Of a stretch of 64,000 nt of DNA, positions 14,001 to 25,960 are shown one piece after another. A program made the position numbers and the translations under genes. The stretch lies in the NCBI GenBank assembly GCA_947179485.1, contig OX359248.1, positions 49,300,386-49,364,385 of the forward strand, in the 5' to 3' direction. This stretch comes from Allacma fusca (Eukaryota; Arthropoda; Collembola; Symphypleona; Sminthuridae). Within the stretch, counting starts at the first letter, position 1; the number at the start of each line of letters is the position of its first letter. Under the pieces are notes generated by a model. The model saw only the letters and a list, made by a program, of their open reading frames with translations, ran no database searches and was not told the origin of the DNA.

Positions 14001-16639
14001 TAAGTTAAAAATTGAAGAAAATCAAGACCTAGCACGTGAGGTTACATTGAAACAAAGAAAAACATATTCTGTTTAGCGGAACTTTTAAACCAGTTTGCAA
14101 GCTTTACCTCACACTTCTGGATCCTGGAATTTTTGCTACAGTTGACTCAAATGAATCTAAATTGCATAAATCGGTTATGCCCTGAGGACAGTTGTTGATC
14201 TTCGCTCACCTTCCTAAACGCGCTTTTCTATTGGTTCACGAGTACCATTTTTAAAAAAAGTCTTCTATGTGGTACATAGATTATTTCCGTTGGCGAAGCC
14301 GATGACTTTTTATGCTCGTATTTATAAAATTTGTTACAAATAGATATTGCGTTCGGAAATATTTCTGTACACGCTCGACGGTCCATGTTGAATTAGTTGC
14401 ACCAGAGTTCTGCTTTTCTGACTTTTTTGCCCTTGAAGATTCCTGAAATTCTACAACATTCCTGTCTGTTTTTACGGGTCCTGACCACAATTATCAAGTT
14501 ATGTATCTATTTAATAGCTCGTTTAAAGACCAATGAAATAACGTAGACAAATGTGTCAAAACATGTTTTACAAAAAGAAAATTAAGCATAAATTTAAAAA
14601 CTACACTTCCTCATAAGAGTAGACTAAATAGTTTTGGAGCTAAAAGAATATTTTTGAAAATTCTGATTAAATATTGGGTATTTAAACATGTTTTGATATT
14701 ATTACTATATGATACTGTATACTACTACTATATCTTACACTAGAGATGTATGATATATTAATATATTACTATTGGGCTGATAAGAGAAAGCTTTTGAGGC
14801 ATCCTGTACTTGTATATCTTTTTAGACAGAACTGGTAGCTGTAGGTATTCCATTAGCAAAAAAGCTTAAAATGTGAAGTTAGGTTTGCGTCATGGAACGT
14901 AGAAAACAAGTTTTATTGTAGGTGTTCTCAAAAGAATTTCCATTCTGGGACTAAAAGTGATTAAAACTCTTGAAATGACGAAAAGCAACACCACGAATGA
15001 ATACTTACCTAAAAAATGTAATACTATTGTCCGATTTTCAGTAGTACTCATAAATGAGAATTTCTCATTTACATATAATTTCGAATTGGTATGTGCATTG
15101 TACATACATATACGTACCTACTACTTACACCTACAATATGGAGATGAGATTCTTGCTGCAATTATGCATATGCTTGAACTTCATTGGAAGTCAAACTTAA
15201 TCTGAACCTAGAGTAACATAGTCTCTTGAAATTCAGAATTCATTCCGAGACATTGCGAGGCTACTGGATGGTAACTATTTACATAAGAGTATGTTGTTGT
15301 GAGAAAACAATTTAAAAGTTTGAGAAAACATTTTATAACTTGTAATGCTCACAGTCCCCATAATCTTGTTGAGGTTCAATTTTTGGAATAGGTCAATGAA
15401 ACAAATTGTCAACAAACAGCATCATGTTCATACATTACAGGCATGCATTGTATTTTTCGAACTGTATTCCAGATCGCTCCTTGTGTATAATTTTGTCGCC
15501 ACTGTAGCTCTTTTAAGTTCAAAATAGTTGAAACGAAACACGTGTACAAACTTAATTTACCGGTCCCAATTGGCTTACTTCAGCGTTCCATACAGTCGAA
15601 TTTTCGGCAGAATGCACTCTTCTTGTGATATTCTTTTACAAATTTTGATTCAATCCTTAGAAATTAATAACCACTTCATGGAGGGTGTGGCTATTGAATT
15701 TGCGCGCGCTACTGTTAAAATAAGCGCACAAAATTTAGGCACACAATAATTCTCCACGACTGGGCTTGATTCGTAAGCCGTTTAGCCTCTACACTCACAC
15801 TACCACATCTCCAAGTAATTGTCCCTGTGAAGCACAGGGTAGTTACTAGTAGAAGTTATAATTCATCAAATTGTTACGGAGTAACTCTTAGCGCCTCGTT
15901 TAATCGATTTGGAAAGCAATAGTACATACATTTCTGTTTGATAAGAGCTCCTTCAATCTCGGAGAATACGAAATGTCAGTTTTTGTTACAACTGTTTTCT
16001 AAGTTAAAATTTAAATTATGTCACATGTTTTAATTAAAAAAATATACAAATCAAGGTTTCTTTTGTTTAAACCACGGTTTTTTAAACAAAACCCAATGGT
16101 TTAAACCAATGTACAAATCACCTGAAATGTTAATATTTTCAACTCTAAATGTTTTTATTTCGTCTTGTAAAAAACTTGCAATCTGCATTCCACTAATGTC
16201 AGTTGTACTCATCTCCTTTATTACATTGGTTGTATTTCATCTTTGTCGTGAACTTATTTACTTACAAGTAACCCTCACCCTCGCCACATGCGACCCTCAA
16301 AACCACTTGATACATTTAGAAGAACATATGATGAATCCATGCATCATACATGTGACATTCATCGACTTTCGCAAATGAAAATTTCTTATGGCATTTAGCA
16401 TTGGAAAATTTAAGTTGGACAGGTGGGCCTTTATCGACGAGTTAGAATTGATAAAACCTGCGCGATTTCCCTCGCAAATCAGGGCGACATGGGCCGAACT
16501 TATGTTCTTGCTGGGACATTGGGTCAGGTACACAGAATTTTATTTATTTGGCTTCCCTACTTTTTAGCAGGTTCTAGATTTTTCAAAATTAGTAACAAGT
16601 AATTTAAATTTGGAAAGCTTTGGATATCCTCATCTTTCT
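11073..16639. other. Gene-poor region upstream of the zinc-finger gene
   Basis: Nothing here resembles a known protein or RNA gene. There is a short tandem run of a 9-mer (TATTTCTGT-type, about 12144-12173), a (GA)n run near 12834-12855 and AT-rich sequence throughout. A minus-strand frame at 14281-14490 (69 codons, no ATG at its 5' end) has no recognisable motif. A small inverted repeat of TTTAAAC(C) words lies at about 16065-16107. Confidence 0.5.
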
Positions 16640-17515
16640 TAAAATTCTCATATCTCAAATATCGGTATCGGTAAAATTGCAAATGGCGATTTATCCTATA
16701 TCGCCGATATATCGCCAATATTCTAGCTAGCACTTGAATTCCACCACAAAGAACGTGAAAATAGTCAATGATATTTATTTTGAAGACATGATGACAGTGG
16801 CACTAATTTATGATCAAAAATCATGCAAACAATGGTTGATTAATAAATCCGGCCCAAAATGTCCTATAGCTAATTGCCTGATAGAACAAAAGTTTCAGAA
16901 ATTTAAGCTTGTTTAATTAACACGTGTAGAATATTCAAATTCTGAATTACAATTACCCAGCTATAAACTAATAACTTATTAGTAACACGGCAACCCACGC
17001 CCAAAGATATCAGTTATTATTAAAGAAGTTCCAGATTAGGTTGGAATTAATTTGATGAGAATGAGATATATTATTATTATATGACGCAAGGGGAATTGCA
17101 AACGCAATTAAAATCAATAATAAATGTCACTTCCAATTTTTACGGTTAGAAATTCCTTATGCATTTAGACTAAAGATATGGCTGGAAACAGAACGTGACT
17201 CATGATTTACAATGCGAAAAGCTGGATGAAATCATAGAGAGAATGTGCGCAGATTACGATATGTAATAAAATGGCACTAGTTAATTATAAAATGTTTAGC
17301 AGGGAGCGTTCCTTGAAACATCCCTTTCCTCCAGAGCTTACTAAAGTACCTTCAAGTTGTTGACATTAGCCCCAATCGGATATAAACGCGATACCGATAT
17401 GCCGATATTATCGATGATGTTTACGATAATTATCGCCATCAGTATCGCAAGTAAATTTGGCGATATTTGCAATATTATCGTCTCGCCAAGATCGTATTTG
17501 CCATCCCTAATATGC
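16640..17515. mobile_element. Possible hAT-like relic with GATA/CGATA-rich ends
   Basis: Two segments rich in TATCG/CGATA words, 16655-16725 and 17385-17505, flank about 660 bp of ordinary AT-rich sequence. The right end, read inward, begins TAGGGATGGCAAATACG, which resembles the (C/T)AGGG start of many hAT elements. I do not find the matching left terminus or a target-site duplication, so this may be a truncated copy or a simple-sequence artefact. The middle encodes nothing recognisable. Confidence 0.3.
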
Positions 17516-17699
17516 ATTCAGTAGAAACTGAATTCCTATATGGAAGCGTAGGCAATGCTTGTCAAACTACCAAACGTCTATAATTACAAATATTTACAGG
17601 TCTCATGTCATTCTTTTATATAATAATGTCTTATTAGAACAAATCAATGCTTAAGTTCCTATAACTAAAGCTGCTGAGATAATCTTGGTAGACATCTTC

Positions 17700-18434
17700 C
17701 ATGTAATATATATAACAAAATGTATCATAACAGCTTTAAGTACCTGCATCAATGTTGCACTAGACTTAATCTGAAACAACTAATTACCTATCATACTACC
17801 ACTTTTCAGCTCCCACATATATATTTTGACACGTGGGATGTGGGATTTGGCTGTACATCCTTTCGTAACTTTCGTATATGCTCAAATGTGGGTTGCTTCT
17901 TAAAAATTGTTTCGTGGGCGCTGATGTCTAGACTTTGCTAACCAATAAGCGATTCAGCATGTAGACCGTAGTAGCGACAGCTTCACCCCAAAGTTAATCC
18001 TCACATTTACACCACTGATCTTTTTCGTGACATTGTCCGTAATCGTTCAGATTTGCCGTTTAATTTCCCCGTTTGTCTGTGGACAGTATACTGCACTGGT
18101 TCCATGGATTACTCATTTGTCTACAAAAACATTCATGGTTTCTGAATTGATTATTTCGGTCCGTATCTTGTTCCTTCTCCAAGATGGCAATTTTGGGGCA
18201 TTTAATTTTTTTTAGATTTAGAGCATAACATTTTGTCGAATTCATTTTCGTTGATTCTCTGGAAGCATTTTTACGAATTGTATTCCTCAAATATTTACAT
18301 AGTCAAGACGTTCATGCTATAATTTTGCCTTAACTTATCTTGCCGTTGCTGTTGTGATCCTATGGAACTGGATGATGTAGCTTCGATCTTTATAAGTCTC
18401 TCAATCTAGCTTTAAGTTTTTATATTGTTATATC
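17700..18434 (-). pseudogene. Copia-type retrotransposon relic, integrase region
   Basis: Read on the minus strand in shifting frames, this stretch shows fragments typical of the Copia integrase core and its C-terminal part: PQTNGEIKRQ (the PQ-x-NG motif), LWGEAVATTVYMLNR, and then KQPTFEHIRK and SKYICGS. Several frameshifts and stops separate them, so it is dead. No reverse transcriptase or RNase H is visible beyond 17700, so the relic is truncated. It continues across the hAT-type element into 19417-19608. Confidence 0.65.
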
Positions 18435-19408
18435 CAGGGTTGCAAAATTGAAAGTGCCATGAAATTTTCGGCATTTTTGGCACTTTGGGCATTTTTGGTA
18501 TATTCAGTCTAGGGCAGGCATTTTCGGCATTTTCGCCCCAATTTTTTCAACTTTTTCGATTCGAGCTTTAGTTATCTACTAATTTTTCATACTATATCAC
18601 AAAACAGTATTTTGAGATAGAACATTTTATGAAAAACAAATAATTATTATTATACATTTTATATTATTAAGATCTCGTTCGCATACATGATGATGCATGC
18701 TTATAAAACTTCGCGAGCAAACATTATTGTAAAGATGCAACACAATAATATTTAAAACTGACAAGTTTAAACACAGGACATCAGCAAAAAGTAATTTTTG
18801 CATTGTAAAATTTTGAACTCAAGTTTGTATGTAATAAAGTTATAAATTCCAAAATTCGTTACTAATGAAACTTCATTTTTATAGACATTTTTGTATTGTA
18901 TTTTTTTACTGTATTATCAAAATTTGAATCATTCACAGGCAGTGGTGAAATCGTTCTTTTAAAACCCGTGAAGCCTATTTACATAATAGAGTTGAGTGTT
19001 TGCAACTTTTGAAAGCAAATGAATATTGCAAAATTTTTAAGGATATTTGAAATCTTCTCTGATTGCTAATCCAGTTTTTAAACCACGGACAATAATGAAT
19101 TAAGACAATTGGATTTCTTTTTGGAAAATCAACATTAAAACTTTCTTCAGACTGGATGGGCTTGAATATGTCATACAAACTCCCATGTTTACGCTGGAGG
19201 ATCAATACTGGTCATAGTGTATATATATATATATATGTTTTCATTACTCATTTTCATGTTTTTGCCAAAATGCCGAATATGCCTGCCCAAAATGCCGGGC
19301 ATTTTCAAAGTAAGGCATTTTCAGGGCATTTTCGGCGTTTTTACCATTTTAAGGCATTTTCAGGTGGGTAGGCATAAAACCCAGGGCATTTTCATTTTTG
19401 CAACCCTG
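18435..19408. mobile_element. Non-autonomous hAT-type transposon, 974 bp
   Basis: The ends are inverted repeats that agree at 18 of 20 positions and begin CAGGGTTGCAAAA. They are flanked by an 8-bp target-site duplication, GTTATATC on the left (18427-18434) and GTTATACC on the right (19409-19416), with one mismatch. An 8-bp duplication and CAGGG termini are the signature of the hAT superfamily. Both subterminal regions carry many copies of GGCATTTT(C) in opposite orientations, a likely transposase-binding array. No transposase is encoded, so movement would need an enzyme supplied elsewhere. A (TA)n run lies near 19219-19236. Confidence 0.88.
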
Positions 19409-19416
19409 GTTATACC

Positions 19417-19608
19417 GTCATCATCAAGTTCCTCCTTGGCGTTTCATAGTCTTTCTCGGCTTGGGTCAATTTCGATCTTCTGCGGGGTTAAATGTTCTCC
19501 ATATTTAACAAACCAGGTGTGGTCGTCACACATGTTCTGCAGCGCTTAACTGATATTTTCATGTCCGTGGTCTCTGCGAATTCCTCTGCGTTCCCCATAA
19601 AGGTCTTA
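19417..19608 (-). pseudogene. Copia-type retrotransposon relic, protease region
   Basis: The minus strand reads NMCDDHTWFVKYGEHLTPQK in one frame. This resembles the start of the Copia protease (the region of the DSGAS-x-HM motif and the WF-x-x-Y that follows), with the catalytic motif degraded and a neighbouring frame shifted. The piece lies between the hAT-type element and the Harbinger element. It fits the gag piece at 24843-25640 in order and strand. Confidence 0.5.
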
Positions 19609-19862
19609 CGTCTACTTCCCATACATCCGAATTCGTATTCGAAGAGCATGTTTCTGCGATTCGGTCGCACGAAATATCTTGCGAATGTGGGAATCGAAGT
19701 ACGAAATTGTCGTATCCGAATTCGCGCGCGAACTTGCTTTTGTCCGAAATTCGCACCAACGCGCGAGTTGAATTCTTTCAACTTTTGGTGTGAACTACAT
19801 TTGTCGTTTCAAGTTGGAATTTGTGTACTTAGCTTAAATTAACTGTATTTAACGACCAAATT

Positions 19863-20987
19863 ATGCAATCATTCGAGGAAAAATTAATCCAGAGCGTTTT
19901 TCTTCGGCCATGCTTGCACGACAAGTTGAATAAGCAGAAAAAAGACCGAAAAGTGACCAGCATGGCATGGAAGGAAGTTTCCAAAGAAGTTGGCAATACA
20001 GGTAATTTTAAATAAAGTTCAATTTATTTTGAATCAGCATCAACAAATAATTTGTAATTATGCGTTATTAATTGTATGTAATTTGATCGATTTCTCCAGT
20101 TGATGCGGCCAAAAAGCGATGGAGAGGATTGAGAGATACGTTCCACAAAGAGCTGAAAAAGGTCAACGCTTTGCCCAGTGGAACTGGAATTGAAGATCTA
20201 ATCTCAACTCAATCCTCTTGACCTTGGTTCACGTCTCTTTCATTTTTAAAAGAAGTAAATCAACCATTGAGGTAATTTCAAATGCAACCAAAATTCCTGA
20301 CTGTGAATTTCATGTGATTCAAGTGCCAGTAACTTAATGTGACTTACAATTACACCAGTTTAAGCATTGCTAAATTTTAGAACTGAAGACAACTTGGAAT
20401 TTAAAACGGCTGAAGATTTGGAAGATAATTCCCAGGACCAATTACAATTGGTAATAATCGTAGACAATTTCATTGGAATGTTAAAATACGGGATAGATAC
20501 AATGTTAAATCTAAAACATTTTGATTATGCTAAAAACCCTATGTATTATGATTCTCCTGAAGCAGCCTGATGAAAATGAACGTGGAGAACAACATTTGGA
20601 AATCGAAATTGCAGGGTCGCATTTGTAGGTGACCCCACAAGCGGATGGTTCTTGCCGGAAGGTAACTTTATTCGTTTTTAACAGCAACACGTGAAAAGCA
20701 TCCATCATGAGTAATTATATTTTATTTTTCAGTTAAAGAATAATAAGCGGAACAAAGTAATGACCGTCGAGGACCGGTTTATTGAGGTCATTGCTAAGAT
20801 TGGATATGCCGCTTGTTCTACACAAGAGGTGCCACAAACCACCCAGTGTAATCCAAATTTTTTATGTGAATTATTTGGGAAGTTTGTTTGTGCAGAGATG
20901 CAGAAATTGACTGAGCAGGAACAAGATAGGATCAAATTTACATTCTTTGAGACGTTTCAAGATGTTAAACGTGCTCGAATGAATTAA
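19863..20987 (+). pseudogene. Harbinger accessory MADF/Myb-like protein, broken
   Basis: Exons join in phase at 19863-20001, 20100-20271, 20381-20450, 20563-20661 and 20733-20987. The N-terminal part has the pattern of a MADF (Myb/SANT-like) DNA-binding domain, with FEEKLIQSV, MAWKEVSKEV and AAKKRWRGLRD in order. The C-terminal part (VEDRFIEVIAKIG and onward) resembles the conserved tail of these proteins. In active Harbingers this partner carries the transposase to the nucleus and to the transposon ends. Two in-frame stops break it: TGA at 20219-20221, where a tryptophan codon is likely original, and TAG at 20626-20628. The fourth exon is the least certain. Confidence 0.8.
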
Positions 20988-21675
20988 TAAATGGATCTGA
21001 CATTGAGTATGATTAAACTATATCTTTTGACTCGTTATTACGTTTTTTCTTTTCGAGTTATTTTTTGTTAAGAATAAACCATTATAACATAGCACATTAA
21101 ATGCATACGTAATATTAATTACTTACATTCTGGCAGGGATGGTCATTCAACTCGGAACTAGAATTGGAATCATATTTTATGCCTATTTTTTGGTATTTGT
21201 ATCGGAATATTTAAATTCATGTTTAACCGAAAGAAATATCTTTTCGAGTAAATATTCACAGTAGTGTCTAGAATATTTGATAAAATGAATGAATTGAAAG
21301 TTTTGAATTTGAAAGTAATTTTCTGATGTGGGTAAAGGGTTTTTTTCTGGGAAAATCGCGTAGCACACTCATTGGACAATTAATATGTGTAACAATTTTT
21401 TCTGCTAGAGTTCCCCTCAAAAGAGGTTCCTCAGACTTCTTAATTTCTTATTAATATTTAATACCTGAAGTATTTGAATTATATTTGAATTTATGGGAAA
21501 TATTTGAAGAAATTGACTTGGAATTTTGATTTTATAAAACAAATACATTTGAATTTCAAGTGGAATCCGTTAAGGTTAATTTAGTCGGAATTGTATACAT
21601 ATTAATAACTACTCCAGCCCTGTGTTCTGGACATCAGTAACTGCCTCCTTCACTACAATATACAAGTTCAAAAGT

Positions 21676-23479
21676 TCATAATAAGCGGTATTGCCATGGA
21701 ACACTTCCGGCTCCAGAAAAATAACATTTAAGTTGATTTCTATATTGAGCTGAGGATTGGGCATAGTTATTTGAAGCCTGTCTGTTGATTGACAGCAAAT
21801 CACATGGAACTAAGTTTCTCCAGTGACCTCGAATTAGTTCACCAGTGTCGCTGTTTTCATGATCCGTGAAACCGTGTTGGATGTATTAGCTAGAATTAAA
21901 TCCAAATTAAAATTTGATGTTCAACAAAAAATGTGAATTAATAATTGTAAAATATTTTTTCACCCTCCTGTTGGACATCGGATTTTGTCGAACATAGTTA
22001 TGTAGGACTAAGCAAGACTTTATTGCATTGATTGCATATTCGGGCAACATATGCATTGTACTGAGCAGAGCCCGCCACCTCGCAACCAATATACCAAAGG
22101 AATTTTGGATAGTTCTCCTAGCTCTGCTAAGCCTTTAATTAATTTTAAAACATATGAACAGTTAACAACTACTGTGGGTTCATTAAATTGTAAAAGAGTA
22201 CCTGTAATTGAAGATGCGCTTTTCATCAACTAAACATGAGCCTGGAAAAGGTCGCATTAGATTTAGTAACAGGGGAAACGCCTCATCACCGACAAATGCG
22301 TACGGAAATGCTAAGGGCGTCCCTGGAATGTTTTTGGAGCTGGTATTGGCAATGTATGGTTCCGAAGCTAAATGGCAACAAATTATTTTAAATCATTCTT
22401 AATTAATTCATTTTACAAAATACTCCCGATAACAAATAGAGATCGTTGTGTTTGAACCTTTTGTCCTAGCTTGCTTCTGCCAAATATTCCACCATCACTT
22501 TCTGATCCTGCTGAGCCAATGCTTATAGTTGTGAAATTGTACCTTACATCACAGCTTGCCATTAAAACAACCGAGAAAAAACCCTAGTCAAATATAAGTA
22601 TTACGAGCTAAAGCATGGGAAATCATTTAAATAACTTTGATAATACTTGTATAATGTAGATTCATACCTTGTAATTATAGTACAGGCTACTAGAATTGGG
22701 TGGCGCAGTTATAGCAAAATGCTTTCCATCGAGAGCCCCCAAGCAATGAGGAAAATTCCAGAGTTTCCAAAACTCCCCAGAACTGTTGCGCCACTCATCA
22801 GTGCTAGGTACTTTCAAAAATTCTTTTTTCAGAGATTCATAAATTGCAGAAGTTGTTTCGTCTATGATTTTGCACACAGTACTCTGTCCCAAGCGATAAT
22901 CCTTCCCAATTGATTTTTGCTCGTCCCCACTCGCTAGAAATCTGTCAGAAACAATCACATTTAACTTAAATACATGTTTATAAGTGTATGTTACTTATGT
23001 AATTTTTATTCGTAAATATGATTAAACTCAGGCTAGTGTGACGTATAATCTTTCGGCTGGGGAAATACTTTCCCTTACATAGTTTTCTTTTCTTATCATA
23101 GGACGAACCCGAGAAAGTAAGTCCTGAAATAGTTCAGGAGTGACATGGAATGTTTCAAAGTAGTGCTTTGGATCTTCATGGTTGGTATCTGCAGACGTTA
23201 TAATCATATCAATCAAGGATGTGTATTTATGTTGATTATGTTAATTGTAAACATTTTTTTTAGAAAATTGATGGTTATAGTGATACAGATATGATTATAG
23301 TTACGTACTGCTGCATAAAAGTCCCCCAACTCAGTTCTATTCCTAAGGAATAGTCGAACCCAATGTTTTCGGACTGATTTTGCTCTTAGTTTTTTTAAGT
23401 CATAGAAAGCTGAAATTGCTGCTGTGGTTAACAGCAGTAGCTTCCTAGATTTCGGCGTGATTTGCACAATACTTCCCAT
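21676..23479 (-). pseudogene. Harbinger DDE transposase (HARBI1-like), inactivated
   Basis: Recognisable exons are 23479-23305, 23188 to about 23033, 22941-22668, 22583-22458, about 22370-22202, 22132-21964 and a last one ending at TGA 21676-21678. The first exon holds the family N-terminus (KHWVRLFLRNRTELGDF). The first catalytic Asp lies in CLGALDGKHF, the second in MASCDVRYNF, followed by GSESDGGIF and VGDEAFPL. The third catalytic position reads RRTIQNSFGIL: codon CAA at 22105-22107 gives Gln where the family has Glu. The tail keeps the FSGAGSVPWQ ending. The donor after RLYVTL reads CT where GT is expected (23030-23031), and some later junctions no longer join in phase. The enzyme would have excised and reinserted the element. 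Confidence 0.85.
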
Positions 23480-23591
23480 TTTAGTTGTATATTTAATTTA
23501 AAAGTAATTGTTGATTTAATAAAATATGCACAAACAATGGCTTTCGCTTCCCAAAACGTGTTCCTAGAATCCCGCTCATGTGAATTGATGT

Positions 23592-24540
23592 TTACGCATA
23601 GTGTATAGATTTCAATAGTGAAGTCACTAGCATATGCAATGGTGGGACTCGCCACTTAACTTTCTCAGAGTGGCGCTGCGAGCGTTTTTCGCTAGCTTCA
23701 CAGTGATGACACGTTTGAAAGCTACTAAAAACATACAAATATCAAAATTGTTTAATGAAATTTTGGAATGTCTTGCATAGAATTCTTTATTTTTTCTCAG
23801 GTATGATTTCCAAGTATAAAAATACTTCATAAAAATATTCAGCATGAATGCATACAAATGTACATACATAAAGACTAATAGAAACTTTTGATTTTGACAC
23901 TGTTTACATTTTGTAATTGCACTGAGTATCTCACAATTCTGCGAAAATAAATGGTCATTGACGATGTAAGTTCCCGTCACAATTCCTAAATCTGAAAATC
24001 CAGTAGCTCCCACGCAGATGTTCATATCATTGACTCTTTCGATTAATTCTTCCAAGTCGGTAATGGTGAGGATAATCAATCCAGAATCTTGTCTGTACTG
24101 TCCACAAACCGGACGGGAGTTTTATTACAGAAGGGTCCGTTTTCAGTTCGCTGAATGGCGTACTCTTTAACTCCTCTTCAGTTTCTATCCTTTGCATTTT
24201 AATTTCCGCGAATAACCTTTTCTTCGGGGACTTCCTTTTTCCCGGCTTGTCATAATAAGATGGCAGGTGCAGGTTTGAGTATCGAGTTGGAATTGCGTCC
24301 GGCTTTAATGTCCACCTGGGTCGTAATTTCACATTTTCTCCGTTTATTTCAATAAACTCTCCACTTTTTATTATGCTGGATTCCTCGAAATGTAAATAAC
24401 AGACAGGACGTTTTGAAGTCGAAAGGAGTTTCTCTTTTGGGGATATATTAAGCCACTTATCAGCTTATTTTGGTACTCTACAGAGGTGTTTTTATTCCGT
24501 TATAACCCGAAGAACATCCCACAACAAAACACGACACCAT
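23592..24540 (-). pseudogene. THAP-domain protein inside the Harbinger element, broken
   Basis: The ATG at 24540 opens MVSCFVVGC, the first cysteine pair of a THAP zinc-binding domain. The rest follows downstream: a conserved Trp in ADKWL, the Cys-x2-His pair in VCYLHF, and the LKPDAIPT block typical of the THAP C-terminus. A linker leads to two CxxC pairs (CKQC and, after a likely intron, CHHC), which could form a zinc ribbon. The frame is broken: a TAG and a one-base shift occur within the first 25 codons, a TAA lies just before ADKW, and another shift lies near 24090. THAP domains bind DNA and occur in several transposases. Here it is a separate gene from the DDE enzyme, so it may have served as another targeting factor. 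Confidence 0.75.
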
Positions 24541-24842
24541 TTTATTTTATTTAAAAACTTAATTACACATTTTAATCTTAAAAACTCCAGGACTCGTAAT
24601 AAAGCACATGTTGAGAACTGAAATCCAAGCGAAAGACGCCTGAAGCGCTGTATGCGGAATGTTAAGCCAACAAGCTTCAAATTGTGCTGAGCTTATGCAG
24701 AGAGTGAGTACACTATTACAATCTATACACTATGGTTTACGTTCGCGCGTATACGCTTCGGACGAACTGCCGCTTCGTACCATCGAGTACGATGTGGCAG
24801 TCTTCGTACGATCGGTTTTGTATGCATGGGAAGTCGACTTTA

Positions 24843-25640
24843 GGGTTTACCTCACGACTGTCTTCATTATCCTGATTAGAATCATTTTTCTACTTGCTCC
24901 GGCATTCCCATTGTCACATCTTCCCGCAATTGTGACACTTTGTCCTTTTCTTCAATGGTTTTGCTTTATTTGCTGTTGCATCAGTGGAATTGCCCAGCTG
25001 GTTGCTGGAGTAGAGCCTGTTGCTGCTTGATTGAAAGGCCTTGATGACCTGAAGATCCTCATTGGAATTGGGGCTTGATAATTCAAATTTGTTCATCCTT
25101 ACCAGTAAGATGCTCATTGTTTACGATTGTTGGTCGACGCTGCCCCTGTCATCCTTAAATGTCTGTAACTTATATTCGGGTTCACAATCGTCGTCATGAT
25201 GAAAAATTCCTTCATATGAATCATCATTCTTTCCAAGCTTCTTCCGAGATCCTGATTTATACATAGGCTTGCACGAAGGATTGAGACTTGGTAATTTGTA
25301 GTTGTTGAATATAGCCAGGTTTGCTGCGTATTTAGTTGGCTGGTGTCGGAGATTAGGTTTGTCAACTTTATGTAGATGTCCTTGAACGTCTGTCTTCGAT
25401 GGACGATCGATGTATTACCTGAGATTTGGTGAGACTTAGGAGCCAGTTATACTCCAGTGGCTTTTATGATAAAAATAATTTGCATATTCCATTGTAAGTA
25501 GTTGTTACCGTCTACTTCAATATGGATTCGTATTCGAGTTTCTTCACCATTTTGGTATTTGGTCTTGACATTTGTTTCCGGAACGTCCTGTGACTCGGCA
25601 GTGCTCATCTGGGCTTGATAATTCTACTGATAGGTTAGTT
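24843..25640 (-). pseudogene. Copia-type retrotransposon relic, gag
   Basis: A minus-strand ATG near 25616 opens a gag-like start (MSTAESQDVPETNV, then VDGNNYLQWNMQIIF, matching the NY-x-x-W block of Copia gag). Further on is the start of a CCHC zinc knuckle, KCHNCGKM, followed at once by a stop and then another. The middle part changes frame and is not recognised. The Harbinger element interrupts the reading just after the knuckle, and the reading resumes at 19608. Confidence 0.6.
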
Positions 25641-25960
25641 TATAGTACTATCTGGACGCTACGGTGCTCTGCTAGGCTTGTTAGTGGACTGGTGATTTTG
25701 GTTAATTTGTCTTCTTCTCCATGGCTGAATCGTATGTGATAACGCGTTGTTAACTGGCGTGGCGAAGGAAAATCTTCGGGCTATGAGGGCTAATTTAGGA
25801 CTAATTTCTGATTTATTCAGTTTTGGTATTTATACATAAATTATTACAGTAGTGTTTCCTGTCGTAAACATGTTTCGATATAGTCCATATTATCATGTTG
25901 TTTACTGTGCCATGTGTACATAGGTATTGACTGTAGGTCGGACTGTATTGAAATTACCAG
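25641..25960 (-). mobile_element. Probable leader and 5' LTR of the Copia relic
   Basis: Upstream of the gag start on the minus strand lies a stretch with a TATA-like TATGTATAAATACC and an AATAAA about 10 bases later, as expected in an LTR. I cannot fix the LTR ends, and no second LTR is visible in the window because the 3' part of the element is missing. The assignment rests mainly on its position next to gag. Confidence 0.35.

Larger units (their letters stand above)
19609..24839. mobile_element. PIF/Harbinger transposon, 5,231 bp, with three decayed genes
   Basis: The element is bounded by TTA on both sides (19606-19608 and 24840-24842), the 3-bp target-site duplication usual for PIF/Harbinger. 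Its terminal inverted repeats agree at 15 of the first 18 positions: the left end reads CGTCTACTTCCCATACAT and the right end, inverted, AGTCGACTTCCCATGCAT. Inside are a MADF-like accessory gene on the plus strand and two minus-strand genes, a DDE transposase and a THAP-domain protein. All three carry disabling changes. It interrupts a Copia relic at the gag-protease junction, so it is younger than that relic. Confidence 0.9.

Noticed and set aside
19492..19842. 116-codon plus-strand frame across 19.5-19.8 kb
   Set aside because: It crosses the Harbinger left end, half in Copia relic and half in the terminal region, so it is an artefact of the insertion.
24659..25030. 123-codon frame over the Harbinger right end, with hydrophobic segments
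   Set aside because: It crosses the element boundary at 24839 and is antisense to the gag relic.
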